Source of the DNA: Azadirachta indica
Taxonomy: Eukaryota; Streptophyta; Magnoliopsida; Sapindales; Meliaceae
Length of the DNA stretch: 64,000 nt
Reading direction: 5' to 3'
Assembly: GCA_022749755.1 (NCBI GenBank)
Contig: CM040449.1
Coordinates: 12,000,363-12,064,362 of the forward strand
Positions within the stretch are counted from its first letter, which is position 1; the number at the start of each line of letters is the position of its first letter. The notes beneath the pieces are model-generated. The model searched no databases, was not told the origin of the DNA, and worked only from the letters and a program-made list of their open reading frames with translations. Both the position numbers and the translations under genes were made by a program. Positions 1 to 16,384 of this stretch are shown piece by piece.

Positions 1-222
1 TTAAATTTCTAATTTTTAAATAAATATAAACTAAAATTATTTTTGATTACATATAAATTGAATTTCATATACTTTACTTTGAAACAATTAAGGGTATTAT
101 CGTCATATAAATAAAATTGGATGGTCAACTAATGGTTTAGGGGAGGTAAGTGTGCTTTTACTTAAACCTTTCATTTAAATGTTAAAATCTAAAATTTCAG
201 GGGAGGTATGTGTTAAAACTCC

Positions 223-274
<52 letters not shown>

Positions 275-3200
275 CGTGTGTGTGTGCACACGCGCATACA
301 CATTCACGCTCGTTTACTCTAAATCAATTGAAATACATATATACATGTATATATATGTACGCACGTATATATTTTGACTGATTTAGAAGATATTTATTGC
401 TCTTATACCATTTCGAATTCGAATAATAATAAAAGATAAAAAATTTAATATTTCGTAAATAAAATTTCTCACATCTAACCTTCTTAAAATATATATATTT
501 AAGTTTTTTAGTTTTATTTGTGAATATGAATAAATATAAGAATAAATTTATATACATGGCCAAAACCGTAAAAGTATATATGTTCTTTTCCGTCCTCTTC
601 ATAAAAAAACTACTACTGTATACTAATATATAAATCTTATTCTCGCCTTTTTTTTTTTTAAGTTATCTCAAAATGAAAAATAAAAAATAAAAAAGTAAAT
701 TTCTTTCAATTGAAAGTAACAGATTCTCATGGATAGCGTCAGAATTGTAATAATCTCAATTCTTGACTCTAAGCAAATTTCTAATCTAACAAATGTAACT
801 GTACTCATAATAAAAAATAAAAATAAAAATAAAAATACTGTCTTTAAAAGTAATAGTCAAAAGATTTCAATAAAGCTTCTTGTTATAAATAATAAATAAA
901 TTGTCTCGTAAAAGACAAAAAGAAATTCATTTTTTCTAATTATTAATTTTATAATAATATAAAATATTTGGTAAGAAAAATAAGTACACAATAATCTAAT
1001 TTTCATGAATCGTACGTTACTCTAATGTTAAGACAGCAACGGGACATGAAAAGTGAGAGTAAAGCCTTTTGTTTTTATTCTTCGAATGAAATGCGAAGTA
1101 CAAAGCTTGCTACAACTGTGGATAACTTCGCAAATGGGCCGAAGGACTGTCGTATACTCCTTTAACTCGATTTTTGGTCGCTCAATCCCAAAAAAAAAAA
1201 TACAATTGATAATAATATTTGTATCACTAAATTTTATAAAAATAATAAATTAAATTTGATTAATTTTAATAATTTTGTTCACGACAAGTAGGACTGATAA
1301 TTTAGGTTGACTTATTGTATTTATATTGTATTAAACAAAAATATGAGATTAACTCAGTATTCGACGTATGTAATAATTGTGTTAATAATTAAAGTTTTAA
1401 TATAGCATAAGTATTAAATAAGTTAACTGTTTCATAATTGTTTCGCTTATATTTTTTTATATTTTTTATATATATACACACAAATTGTTATATACTCAAA
1501 TGTTAATAAATTTTATTTTAAATAGAATTGAATATTTTTAAAATGTTAAAAGTAGAACTAAACACTTTTAAGATGTGAAAAATATAAAACAAATTTACTA
1601 AATTATAAATAAATTAGCATGAAAATAATTATTTAATAATTAATTATGTCATAAATGAATTCACAAATCGATATTTTTAAATTCAAACTTGACCCGATTG
1701 TTAATCTTCATGATCTTATCACTTATTTGTGAATCATATTATTTTAGATCAATTTAAACCAATTAATTTTCTGTCATGTTCGTATTAGGTAGATAAATTG
1801 TGTCGAAGGATTATTATAGAATTAAAAATAACTTAAATTAGAGACTAATGTTTGCAACATATTAAAATATGTTCTACTATGTTAATTCAATAGAGTTAAT
1901 CACTTAACTCAAAATTTTAAATTATTTAGTAAGTGTCCAATTTTAATATATAATTAAGTTTAACAAAGTCAATACTCCTCTTTTGCATATTTCTAATTTA
2001 ATTAATAGGCTTAAATTAAAAATTGTTTTCGCTTCTATTTTTAAATTACTAATTAATATTTGGTTATAAGTTTACTAAAATTAATCTTAAAATTTAGGCT
2101 ACGTGAATACATTCATTTATTAAGTAAGAAATTTATAGTCTTATTTGTATAATACATTAATATCAAATATATCTTTCTTTTAAAAGTACCAACCAGATTT
2201 AACGTTCTTTAATTTTGAGGAAGACTTAGGTAGTGGTTTTTCTTTTTAAACTCTAAATATTATTGAAATTTGTATTTAATTAAAATTAAAATTTAAATGA
2301 TATGCTTGTTTTTTTAACATATAAAATAAATATTAAATTGTTTATTTTTACAAAAATAAAATGTCTAAAAGTTAATAGTTTAACATATAAACCCTTTAAA
2401 TAATATATTTATATTTTACAATAATTTTGATAATATTAACACAATAATAAATAAAAAAAAATTTAATAAATTATTATTTTATTGTTTGATATCTAATTTT
2501 TTTTTTAAAAATAACATTGGTTAATGAATATAATAATATAAGGTTGGTTAATATAAGCCTGCCAAACCAATCCTTGTTCTCCCAAATCTGTTCTCATATA
2601 TTTGAATAAATTAAACTTTAATTTACAAGGTTAGTGAATAATCTAATATAATAATATATTATTTTTTGGTTAACTATTGTAGACTCTGCAAATCTAACCC
2701 TTTTTCTGCAAAATCTCGTACACTCAACGTGAATACATTAACCTGCTATATCAAATTTAAATATTTTATTTCAAAAATCTTAAAGAATTTAACCTACATC
2801 ACTAGAGTGTTGAATAAAGAGAGCATGTTAGAATTTGCACAACCATTATCACAATCATAATCTTACAATATCAATTAAAAATTTTAAATCCCACCAACAA
2901 AACATATCTTATATTATGCATAAAAAATGTTAATTAAATTAAGAAAAAAAAGTAACTTATAAATGAGAATTGACAAGAGAGTTTAGATGACAAGTAGAGG
3001 AGACTAACAATAAAAAAAAGATATATCAAAATTAATTTATTAAAATTTTAATTTTGTTAGTAAATAAATTAATAAAATATGAGTATTTTTAAAAAAAAAA
3101 AAAATACTAAATTATTTAGACATTTATTCATTCAGTTTAAATCAAAATTCTTAATTTAATTATATTATGATATTTTTAATGAATATCCATATACAAGTTA

Positions 3201-4805
3201 AAAATTAAATGACTTTTACATATTTAAATAATTATATTCAAATTTTAACGCGAAAAACAATCATGTTCTTGTTTACTATAATTTTAAACTTAGTTCAAAT
3301 TTGTATTGTGAATAATAATTTTCTCAAACTTGAGTCATTTTAATCTTCTTTCAAAATAATTTTAAAATCTCTCGTATCAGTGGTAAGGGCCTTTGCCTTA
3401 TAATCCTCCGCAAACGTTATTTTTATAAATATAATTAATATCAATATGATTTATGTTAATTTTCATCCGCAAACATTATTTTTATAAAATAATAAAAACA
3501 ATAATTTATACTCTTTCTTCGTAAAATTTTCATATTTATTTCTATTTTTGAATTATTTATTCACCACTTTAAATCTATAAAGGTACATATAATAAAATAT
3601 TAATAAATTAAAGTTTATTTATAGATATTAAAATATAGTATGCAAATTTAAAAGTGTAGATCTATCTTAAATTTTAAATTAAACAAATTCAAACTAAATA
3701 ATTGATTTTATGCACAATTTTCAAAGTAGAAGAAATTATATAAAAAGGAATTTTTATTTTTAATTCCTACCGTTGAATTAAACATATATATAAAAATAGG
3801 ATCTCCAGCTCGAAAGAGTCAATTCCCGTAGACCCTGTACCCACAAGAATTGTTACAATCCTTAGCAATAGAAACAACCAATTCGTAACAAAATAATGAA
3901 TGATGTTATGGACGTATTCATTATAAATGACGATATTCTATAATTATTTGTCATTTACTACACTTTGGGGATCTATCTATTATTCTCCTATATCCAAATC
4001 AAATTTGAATAATTGATACGCATGTGTATTTTATCAACTAATAATTTTATTTATTACATCATCTACTCCACATGTTTAGTAATGCATATAATAATAAGTA
4101 GATTATAATTAATTTTCTATGTACACTAATTAATATTCCACGATATAATGCTTAATTACACGAATCCTTCAACTAATAATCCTCAATTATACAACAAAAA
4201 ATTTCCTAAAGGCAGCATGATTAATTTCCAACAAGGCTGTTTTCACTATATCATGCTTGCAATCATAGCATGGTAGGTTTAATCGTGCGGTCCAGATTCA
4301 TCCATTTGATTGATAGCATAATGATCGTATGGTACAAAGCACACAATACATATTCAACTAATTAATTAACATCATATTATTATTATCATCATCAAAGTGT
4401 GCTCACATTTCCAAGTGCCTTTCATTATTGCATATCTCATTCACAAACAGTATTTTTAATATTGAATTTAATACAAATAAATTAAAATAAAATAAAATAA
4501 AATAGCCATTATTCTATATTTGATTAATGTCAATATTGAATTTTTATTTATGAAAATTAAATATTTGTTTATTTATAACAGAGTTAAAATTCTATTTTTA
4601 AGTATAAATTTTTGTACTTTTTATTAAAAATAAAAGAATAAAAATTTATACTTGTAATGAATAAATGGATATCGAATACGAATCACCCAAATTTGACAAC
4701 GAATTAATTCATCATTAAGCATACCAACCGAAATTCCCGCTAACTACAGTATCAGTAGCTTTCCAGGTAAATAAACAACACTTCCAGGGGCATATTCGTC
4801 AACAC
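1..4805. other. AT-rich intergenic region
   Basis: No supportable gene is seen here. The sequence is strongly AT-rich and all open frames are short with no recognisable domain. It holds a compound microsatellite near 218-302. At about 120-215 there are two copies of a 'ggggaggta(a/t)gtgt' motif that recurs near 56.05 kb, so it is probably a decayed MITE end. Confidence 0.7.
218..302. repeat. compound (TA)n(TG)n(CG)n(TG)n(CA)n microsatellite
   Basis: An almost uninterrupted alternating pyrimidine-purine tract: TA repeats, then TG, a short CGCGCG core, TG again and CA/CG. Such tracts are typical hypervariable microsatellites and are known to favour Z-DNA. No gene is adjacent. Confidence 0.9.
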
Positions 4806-4811
4806 AGCTTC

Positions 4812-4819
4812 TATATAAA
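4812..4819 (+). promoter_or_regulatory. putative TATA box of the PIN6 gene
   Basis: TATATAAA lies about 95 bases upstream of the PIN6 ATG at 4911. That leaves room for a 5' leader of roughly 60-70 bases. This is inferred from position and consensus only. Confidence 0.6.
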
Positions 4820-4910
4820 CGCACACAATCCCATGCACAAGCAACTCTCAGTAAGTAAGTAAACTCAGCTAGAACTCGAAACCGAACTCAGAATCAGAAG
4901 AGAGTCAAAG

Positions 4911-7900
4911 ATGATCACAGCTGATGATTTCTACAAAGTTATGTGCGCAATGGTTCCTCTCTACTTCGCAATGCTGATCGCTTATGGCTCCGTGAAGTGG
5001 TGGAGAATCTTCACGCCGGAGCAGTGCTCCGGCATCAACCGTTTCGTCGCCGTCTTCGCCGTCCCGGTGCTGTCTTTTCACTTCATAGCTCAGAACAATC
5101 CCTACGCAATGGACACCAAGTTCATATTGGCTGATACTCTGTCTAAGGTTTTAGTCCTGGTTTTGCTCTCTGTTTGGGCTATCTTCTTCAATGGCGGTTT
5201 GGATTGGCTCATCACTCTTTTCTCTGTTGCTACTTTGCCTAACACGCTTGTTATGGGCATTCCTCTGCTCAACGCCATGTATGGCGAGTTCACTCAGTCT
5301 CTAATGGTGCAACTCGTCGTTCTTCAATGCATTATCTGGTAAGGCTTCTGTTGAATTAATGCAGCTGATCGATCAAAACTTTCCCATCAGCCAAACAGAA
5401 TCTCTTACGCTGTTTTTGCAGGTATACGCTTTTGCTTTTCCTCTTTGAATATAGAGCAGCGACTCTGCTAATCCAAACCCAGTTCCCCGGTACAACAGCG
5501 GCGTCGATAGCCAAGTTCGAACTTGACAACGACGTGATTTCTCTCGACGGTCGAGACCCACTGAGGACAGAATCAGAAACTGACGGAAACGGGCGAATCA
5601 GGGTACGCATCAGACGGTCAACGTCTTCCGCCCCGGACTCCGCTTTATCATCCTCCATATGCCTCACTCCTAGAGCTTCCAACCTATCCAACGCCGAAAT
5701 CTTCTCCATTAACACTCCGGCTCCGTTACACGACTACCACTACAATTCAAACAACGAGATCGTCTTCTGGGGATCGGCGACGAGTCCCCGATTATCCAAT
5801 TACGCTTCCTCCGACGCCTACTCCCTCCAGCCCACGCCGCGGGCGTCGAATTTCAACGAAATGGACGCCGTCACCGTCATGACATCCACTACACCTACGT
5901 GGGCTCGGTCTCCGGTGGCCGGAAAAGTCTTTCGGCATCCATCTCCGGTGGTTCCAGGTGTAAAAATGACGTGGGATTCCCCGGGGAAATGTCAAGGAGA
6001 CAGACAACAACCATGCAAAGACGTCGCTGGTAAGTCAGTACAACCATTATTACCAATTTTCACCCAAACGTTGTCGTTTAATGACCTGAACAAAGATCTG
6101 CAACAGATATGCAGGCTTTTTTTTTTAAAAAAAATTTTCTGGTTCAAATGTACGGATTATTGTCTAGAATGAACATTAAATGCTCTTGTCTGAATCTGAT
6201 ACGTTTACAAGATTCTGTTGGGTAGGAAATGCTAATAACGGAATTAACTAACGATAATGAAAATAAATATTTTCTGATTGGCCCCATTAAAAACTGATAA
6301 TAAAACCTTTAATTAGAGAGTGTTGGGGGAGACAAAACATCCTTTCTCTGCAATTGCTCTGTTTGTCCTTCTGTTTTATTTAAATTTTTTTTGGATTTCA
6401 TTTTTAAAAAATATTTTAGTAATTTTATTTTAATTATTTTGAAAACTAAATAATTATGTATTTTTTTTTAAAAACAATATTTGCTAATAGATCATAAGCC
6501 ATAAGAAATAGCTTGACCCAATTATGATTTGAACAAGATGAAATGTTGGTAAGATACTCAATATCTTCTTTTATCATATAAAATTAGACAAAAATTTAGA
6601 CAAGAGACACATAATGTACATATATAATTAATTATTTCTAATAACAATTAAAAAATAATTTATTTATATCTTAATATTTAATTTTTGTTTTCTCCCTTTT
6701 ACCCTAAGTTTCTTCCACCACATAATTAATAATTAGAAAAAAAAACATGTGCCAATTCCACTCCTAACCCAATTGAAAGAAAAAGAAAATTATATTATAA
6801 ACACAATATGGTCAAAATAATATTAATTATTTTGAGCTAACTTTTTCCTTTGCCTTCTAATTTCACGCCCTTAATTGATAGGTATCATCATTAGCTTAGA
6901 GCACGTGTGTAATGATTCCATAATTTGTCATTCTTAGTTAAGAATCTAGCTAATTACTAAAGTAATTAATTAATTAATAGCAATTACACCAAATTATGGT
7001 CGGCCATTATTTTAACATTATCATTGCCTTTCCATTGTTTAAACGTTGACCTTTCACATATAATCTCACTTAGTTTGACCCTTTCTTCTCATTTTTCCCA
7101 AAATTTTTGGATCTAATTTTTTAATCTTTTCATAAACCCAATAAGTGAACTGTTAGATTTCACTTAATGTGATTTTTTTTTTTAATTAATTGGCAAATTT
7201 CAGAGAAAGAAATTAGCTTTAGAGACAGTTCAAAAATTCAGATGCCGGAAGATGCAGAGACAAAGGAAGCAGGAGCCAATCAGAAAATGCCACGTGCATT
7301 TGTTATGCTTAGACTTATACTTACTGTAGTTGGAAGGAAACTTTCTCGCAATCCAAACACATATTCAAGTGTTTTGGGGCTTCTCTGGTCTCTAATCTCA
7401 TTTAAGTGAGTATTAATTACATAAAGTGTTTTTCACTTTCAATTTCACAAAACATTTTCACATTTTGCTTTCATAATTTTTAACATTTATTTCTTGAATT
7501 TAACAGATGGAATGTGGGGATGCCCAGTTTGGTGAAATATTCAATCAAAATCATTTCAGATGCAGGACTTGGGATGGCCATGTTCAGTCTAGGTATTCCT
7601 TTTTTCCATTGTTCACATAAATTCAATCAATATTTTCACATGGTTTGCTACAGAACAGCATTAATGATTATCATGTTACTATCACATGAATGTTTGTCCC
7701 AAGCTTTGATTTCCATTACAGAAATGGTAATCTGATTACAACATGTTACAGGGTTGTTCATGGCGCTTCAGCCCCGGATTATTGCTTGTGGGGCGAAAAG
7801 GGCAACGATGGGAATGGTGATCCGCTTCATCTGCGGCCCTGTAATAATGTCCGCTGCATCGGTTGCCGTTGGATTAAGAAGTGTTAAGCTGCACACCGCC

Positions 7901-8657
7901 ATTGTTCAGGTAAGAATATGTACAGAGAAACACAAAAAATTATTGCAGTTAATGTGTTTGTTTAATTGACATTCTGTTATTTGAAAATTTCAGGCAGCTC
8001 TTCCTCAAGGGATTGTTCCATTTGTATTTGCTAGAGAATATGGGTTGCATCCTGATATTTTGAGTACAGGGTAAGTAAGATTGAACACTTTTCGAATAAT
8101 TTTATTGAATGAACGTATGGATGTATGGATGACGGATACAATGAATTAACTCGAACAAAGAAAAATTTGGAGATTAGTAGGATTAAGATTAGGTTTTGGT
8201 GGATGTAAAGAACTTACTTTACAGTTTAGAAGTAATTTTGTCTGATTTGATGATGATGGTGACTTCCACAATATCCTGAGAAAGCTACTTTGCTTTTAAT
8301 CTAAAAGGAAGTGCTTTTTGTTTACTTTTTTGGTTTTCCTGACTAACTTTAGCATAATAAGGCCTGGGCTAGCTGGGATGGGATCTTTAACAAAAGGGAA
8401 ATTATAGATTTTGGTAATGTGGAGGCACAACTAATTGGACATAATTATGTGTTTTGTGACCGAGAAAGCTCATAATTTGTCTTACTGCTTTACTGGTAAC
8501 AAACATTCATACATATTTCAAACAGAAATTTGTTTTAAGTTACAGTAATCACTTCACAATTCAATGCTAAAGTTCACTTATTTGCTGCAGGGTTATATTT
8601 GGGATGCTGGTTTCATTGCCTGTTACACTCCTCTACTACATATTCTTAGGCCTATGA
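4911..8657 (+). CDS. PIN6: PIN6-type auxin efflux carrier (7 exons)
   Basis: Membrane transporter of the auxin efflux carrier family. Exons by splice consensus and reading frame: 4911-5338, 5422-6029, 7204-7405, 7507-7592, 7752-7909, 7994-8070, 8591-8657, giving 1626 nt and 541 residues. The N-terminal membrane domain starts [20 protein letters not shown]. The cytosolic loop (about residues 165-385) carries two TPRASN phospho-motifs near residues 225 and 280. The second membrane domain contains RNPNTYSS (the NPxxY motif) and ends LLYYIFLGL. The loop sequence, including [17 protein letters not shown] and KEISFRD, resembles Arabidopsis PIN6 (570 aa, from memory) more than PIN1-4 or the short-loop PIN5/8. 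In the family, PIN6 moves auxin across the plasma membrane and ER. All splice sites are GT-AG and no break was seen. A purine-rich A/G tract follows the stop (8667-8710). Confidence 0.95.
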
Positions 8658-8659
8658 GC

Positions 8660-11600
8660 ACAAGTGAAAAAGAAAAAAAAAAAAAAGAAAAAAAGAAAAA
8701 AAGAAGAAAACCCTTGGAGGAGGTAGCTTCTATTTAAGATAATTAGTGTAGTGTGATCAGCTTTGCTTTCGCCGAAAATGACATCCGGGTTCATTCCATA
8801 TGCTCTGTTATAGCAAAGTTGATGATTTAGTAGCAGCTAGCAGTATCAATCCAAAGTCTTTTTCAGGAGTACAAATTCAAAAAGGACATTGACTTGCCAA
8901 GTTTTATGGTGGGTTCTAATGGAAAGCCTAAAAGGTTAAGATTGCTTTAGGAAAATATTGACTGGTGATGATATGATGTGAAAAATTGCAGGCTGCAGGC
9001 AAGGTGTTTGATGAAATTCCTAGTACATAGACTAGTGGTAGCCGAAAGGAAAAGGAAATATTATGACTTATGATTAAGGTAGGAGACTTATATGTATTGT
9101 TGTTGGAAGTGGGTAAAGTAAAGTTATATTGTTGCTCTTAAAATGAAACCGTGTATGTTTGACTCAACGAGAAAACAAAAAGGGGAAAAGAAAAAGAAAA
9201 AGAAAAAAGGGGAGTAAAATCTTCTTTTTAATTACTTTTGTTTTGTCCTTTGATGTCTGGAACTAAATATGATCATCAAGGAAAAACAGTTCTTTTGCTT
9301 TAATACTGATTTGTTTGGATTTTTACATGTGAAAGAAAGTAAGTCGATTGCCTTTTTTCTCAATACTATACAATCCATCTTTTATCGATGTTATAATTGG
9401 ACATTTGTGGAAAGTAGAATTTAGAAGAAATATATCTAACACCACTAAAACTTCTTCGGTTTTCAAAAGCAAGTAAGCACTTATCGCTAGTTTAGTGACA
9501 GGTAATTTAATTAGATAATCTTAAAATCGAAGGTTATTAAACAAGAGAAAGTAAAGTTCGATTTTATTGCCTCTCCATTTTTATTTAGTAAATAATATAT
9601 ATATATATATCAACTATTCATTTATTTATATATCTTTATTACATAACAACGGTTTTTTTTTTTTTTTTTTTTTTTTGTCATCTTAAAATTTAATAATTTG
9701 TTTGATTGGTTGAAAATTTTGGAGTAATCATTGTACATGTTGAGAAAGACTAATTAATATATTTATAATCATATTATAAAAATTTAAACATTTTAATTAT
9801 AAGGTTACAATTTTTCGTAAATTAAAATTTCATTATTTCTTTCTTTGTATCGGAAGGAAAATATTTTTCTTGTTATCATTGTCATAGTTAAGTAATAAAT
9901 ATGTCGGTTTATTTTCGAACTTATATATTGCATTTATGCTAAGTAAATATTTATGATTTTTATTGGTACATTTTTTTTTACAAAAACGTGAAGATAGAAA
10001 AACCAATTTGAAAAAATAAAATAAAAGAAGAGTTTAAATTTGCTTGTAAATAATTTATTTATACTATTCAAAAGAAATTAAAAAATGTAGTTAGGTTTTT
10101 CAAAATCTATATTGTTAAAAATACTAGAGTTTCAAAAGTAGAGTATGTATGTTTGATAAATTTTGGTTTTAAAATATTGCAACAATGTATAATAACTCTA
10201 ATAAAAATATGCTTAAATTGTTGATACATATCTTTATATTTTTCAAACTCTCAATATTTACGAAAAATTAAAAAAAATCATCTTATTTAATAATCAATAA
10301 TAAATAATTTGATATAATAAAAGTATATTATTAAAATAAATCAATATATCAATGTGCATGATTAATAAAAAATAAATTTTAATGTACTACTAATAAATTA
10401 CGGTTTATAAAAATATAGATAGAGTATAAGATTATAGTAGAGATTTTAAAATTATATTAAATATTTTAATATTTTAGTTCATAAACTCATTTTAGAAAGT
10501 ATACTCATTTTATGTGAAATTATTTTAAATTATGAAAACTTGTGAATAAAAATATGTATATAACCCACAAATTTAAATATATGTTTTCATTTTGATTATG
10601 CATCATCATCAATATGATATTAGTTTAGATTGATTTGATTTAACATGAATTGAATGGGCTCACCAGAAAAGAGGCCAATGTGGCCACACCAATTACACAA
10701 GTCCAATTAATTATTATACACCAAATCCATATTTTATCTTTTGATACCTTTACCCCATCTCTTGGCTTGGTTATTTTAATTTAGTTAATTTTTCTTAAAT
10801 TTTATACAATTATTTGTATAATCTATTGATATTAGTTAAAAAATGTATCAAAAATCAAGAGTTAAGATAGGTGCAAGTCTGGCGTCACTTGTAGAACATT
10901 CAATTTGGGTGAGATTAGCCCAAATTCACTAGAATAATAATTTGTTTAAGTAGATACCTTTGTGAGTGAATTTAAGCTAAATTATACACTAATCACTTAA
11001 GTAAATAATATGTTACAAATTGATCATTGAAGTATATTATGTGACCTCTCTTGGCCATATATTTTACCATTTACATGTTTTCTGTTATTAACAAATATAA
11101 AATGGTTAATTAATTTTAAATTAGAAATATTTTTATATATTTCTCTTGAAGTTTTTGAAAAGTACAGGTAAGTGAAGGATTTGTAAAAATTTACAAAAAT
11201 TTCTCCTTTTACATTGATTCTATTCCTTTGACTATTAAAAAAGAGGTAATATGATAAATTATACCTACTTTATTCTTTTAAGTTTAGTTTTCAACTTTAT
11301 CTACCAATATTTTCATTTTTTTTAATGAAGATTCAAAAACAAACAAGAAAAACTAATTTCTTTCTTTTTGGTTTTTTTTAGTCAGAAACTCTTTGATGTA
11401 GGATAATTTTAAAATTTAATTAATTTAAAAAGTCTTTTATTTTTATCAATTTAATTTATTATTTAATTTTTAATTTTCTTATTTACTTAGAACTTATTTT
11501 CTATTATTTGAGTTAACTTGTAATATTAAGTTTTTTCTATTATATATAAAAAGCTTATAAAAAGCTTATACTAATTATTTCAGTAATCTTTGATATAATA

Positions 11601-12220
11601 AAAATATTTCTTTTTAATTTTGTCTTTTATAAGATTATTACCTTGATACTCGTATTTTAAATCAGAGTTATAACGACATTTAATCTTATCTATTATAATA
11701 TTTATCTAATCTACTAATTAAGAAATTCGAACAAAATTTGACTTTCAATAAAATATTTTTATCTCATCCACTGTCTCATTTGCATGAATTGGTATCAAAA
11801 GACCAATTATTATTATATTCTACACATATATTGCAAATTATTATTTAAACCAAGTGTTGTTTTTGCCTCCTAATCTCTTGTAATTCCTCTGAAGCAAAAC
11901 CAGAATAATTAAACACACAGAAAATTTAATCAAGTTGTCAATACCACCCAACTCAGGGAAGTTGGTAACTAATGGATGTTGATTTCCCAAGTTGCAAGCA
12001 TAAGAAAAGTCAAAATAAATTTTAATAATAACTAATTAATAGAAAAATATAATATAGCAAATATACTTATAATATTGATTAATGAACCAGGGAACTTAAA
12101 TTTCCCAGAAACCAAAATCTGGGAATGGTTTTGGCAACGCCTGTTGTATATTCTCTTGTTTATAATACATACCGTTTATATTTTATTCAATTAGATTCTG
12201 TCTCTTTCTTTAACTTCCTT
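8660..12220. other. intergenic region between PIN6 and ADH
   Basis: The first several hundred bases are probably PIN6 3' UTR. The rest is AT-rich, with a poly-T run near 9653-9676 and a TA repeat near 9597. No open frame or RNA gene could be supported. Confidence 0.6.
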
Positions 12221-12240
12221 TCATGGAGTATAAATGCCTC
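12126..12240 (+). promoter_or_regulatory. putative ADH promoter: TATA box and anaerobic-response-like motif
   Basis: A TATA-like TATAAATG lies near 12229, about 120 bases before the ATG at 12352. About 100 bases upstream, TGGTTT at 12126 is the reverse of the AAACCA core of plant anaerobic response elements, with GCAACGCC just after it. Known ADH1 genes are induced by low oxygen through GT/GC motifs of this kind. Its activity here is inference. Confidence 0.4.
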
Positions 12241-12351
12241 CATAAACAGCCACCATTACCCACCATAAGCAAACAGTAAAGAAATCTTCATCAAAACATA
12301 CAGTTCCAAGAATCTTTTATTTGCTTTCTGAGTTGCCTGATTTTAGAAAAT

Positions 12352-14300
<1,949 letters not shown>

Positions 14301-15681
14301 TAGATTTTGCTTGAAGATCTTACAATAGAGTCTTTTTGTCTAATTGATGCATAAATAATAACAGTTAATGTCTTTGTGATGTTCATACTAGAAGATGCTC
14401 TGCAAAAACATATATTTTGTAGTCATAATTATGTTAAAATGTTTCTTGTTTGGAGTCTTTCAGTTCCATCCCTGCTTGTAAAAACACATTTGTGAATATG
14501 TGAATGAATGTATATAGTTTTTCAAGTCTACTACTTTAATGACTCAAATGGTATCAAAACAGAGAAAGAGTTCCGGGGAAACACTAGAGGCTGAATGAAG
14601 AAGAAAATAATGACTTTGAATTTTCTATACAAATTACCCATGGAAATCTTGGGATTAATTTAATACATCAAAATTTGTCTTAGTTCATTAACCAGAGCCA
14701 ATAACAGTGGGACAATAACATTGGAAGCAACAGCTGTAATAAAAATTGGAGAAAAAGAGACAACCAAACAACAGAAGACAGTTAATTACCAACCAAACGA
14801 GCTCAAATTAGTGGTGGGCACCAATTCAATTTGCCTGAATGTATATTAAATTCAAATTTTTGTTAACAACACATCTCTATCATATTTTATCAAAGAAAAA
14901 AATGGAATCGGAAGGCAAAACCAGGAACGGAATCAGGGAATGGTTTTGCCATTTTCTATGTATGTTAATGTTTATCTATTCTTAGAGTTCTATGTATATT
15001 ATCTATGCTTAGACCTTTATGATAAATAATCTGTTCTATAATGACCGAAACTTCATTCATTTTTCTTCCCTTCTCTTAATTAATTAATTAATAGTTGCGG
15101 GGAGAATAACCTGAAAGATGCAGCAAGTGGGTCTTTACTTTCGCAAGTTTAAACAAATAGAAATATTAAGGGAGAGATTACTCTCGTTGCATATCCGGAT
15201 CAAAACTGTGCAGCTGAAGCAAATATAACATGAAAAAAATAAAGGGGATAATCCCTATATTCATCAAACCATCTTTCTTCTTTTCTTTTCTGGTATGATT
15301 TGACAATCAAAATGTGAATTTCTAGAGCTGAAAACGCCCTCGAAACACAACTCAAGAAAGAAACTGAGAAAGACGGAGTCAAGTTCTAGTTCTGTGATAT
15401 CACTAATTGATAAACTGACCATAAAATACATAACTAAATTTCATGTATAAGACAAATCTTGGATATAGGTAAAATAATATTATTCAAATTATATCTAAAT
15501 TCCTTATCTAGTCTTTAACTAGAACATCAAAATCTCCTTTAAATACTCAGTTTTCAATATATTGCACTCACCACAAAGAACAGGACACAAAAGAAACTAC
15601 TGACTAAATAGATAACAGAAACTCTTCAACTACGTTGTAAATAGAAGGAAAAACCTAAAGACATAGATACTAATAAAGAGC
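14301..15681. other. 3' flank of ADH copy 1, duplicated in later units
   Basis: No gene is seen. Stretches of this flank recur after the ADH remnants at 21061 and 24893, and in reverse at 47.1-48.28 kb. They therefore belong to the ancestral duplicated unit. The segment includes one copy of the R1 repeat (about 15077-15398). Confidence 0.7.
15077..15398 (+). repeat. R1 repeat, copy 1 (ADH 3' flank module)
   Basis: A roughly 300-bp module recognised by 'gcagctgaagcaaat', 'tggtatgatttgaca' and 'cacaactcaagaaagaaactgag'. It is found six times in the window: here, 25350-25465, 29418-29684, 36263-36571, 36600-36885, and reversed at 47080-47400. Confidence 0.8.
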
Positions 15682-16348
15682 CTAATCAGAACTCAGTTCA
15701 ACCCACATAGGTGGAAAAAGAGAATCCGAAGGTTTACCTTCAAAATACGATCCGAAGGTGCCATCTTCAAGATTATAAATTCCCATATCCTTGCCTCCTC
15801 CTTCTGATTCATCGTCAAAAGGCCAATATGACTCTAGATTATCATCAGTGGAATATGCAGAGTTAGGTTTGCAATCTGAAATATGGGATACTTTAAAGAC
15901 TGAAGAATTATGACCCAAGAACAAGGTCCTTTTTCCCAAATCCTTAATCTCCGTCCAAGTATTAGCAGATAATTTTAGTTGGAAAACCTGAAAGCCATAA
16001 GTTCCATAGAAATACACATCATCACATTCACTTTCTGGTGGTGTGATTGGCTCGCGCGTAATCACCCACAATACATCCTCTGATACTACAGCCAAATACG
16101 AAGTTTCCCAAAACTTATTTCCTACAAGTCCAGATGGCATCTCAGCCACTCGCTGAACAACACAATTACCACCGTCGCTGCTGCTGAAATCACAAATCAC
16201 AACCCGACCATGAAAATCTACGGCATAGAACTTGGTATTATAAAAACAAAAGCACAGAAAAAAGGGACTCGCGAGCCAGAACATGGGTGTCTAGTGTGAT
16301 CCAAGCAGCAGCTTTAGAATTGGGTTTAATATAAGCCAATTTATTAGT

Positions 16349-16384
16349 ACCATGAATAACCATAACAATATAATCTTCATCTTC
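16349..16384 (+). repeat. left copy of 36-bp host target duplication
   Basis: Identical to 19355-19390 on the other side of the copia insertion. The uninterrupted F-box paralogues carry the segment once (for example near 22795-22830). Confidence 0.85.

Noticed and set aside
1053..1253. Open frame of 66 residues
   Set aside because: Low-complexity AT-rich region, no domain, no splice partner.
3370..3412. tRNA-like words 'tcagtggtaagggcctttgcc'
   Set aside because: There is no cloverleaf partner, T-arm or acceptor stem around it. Chance or an old organellar fragment is more likely.
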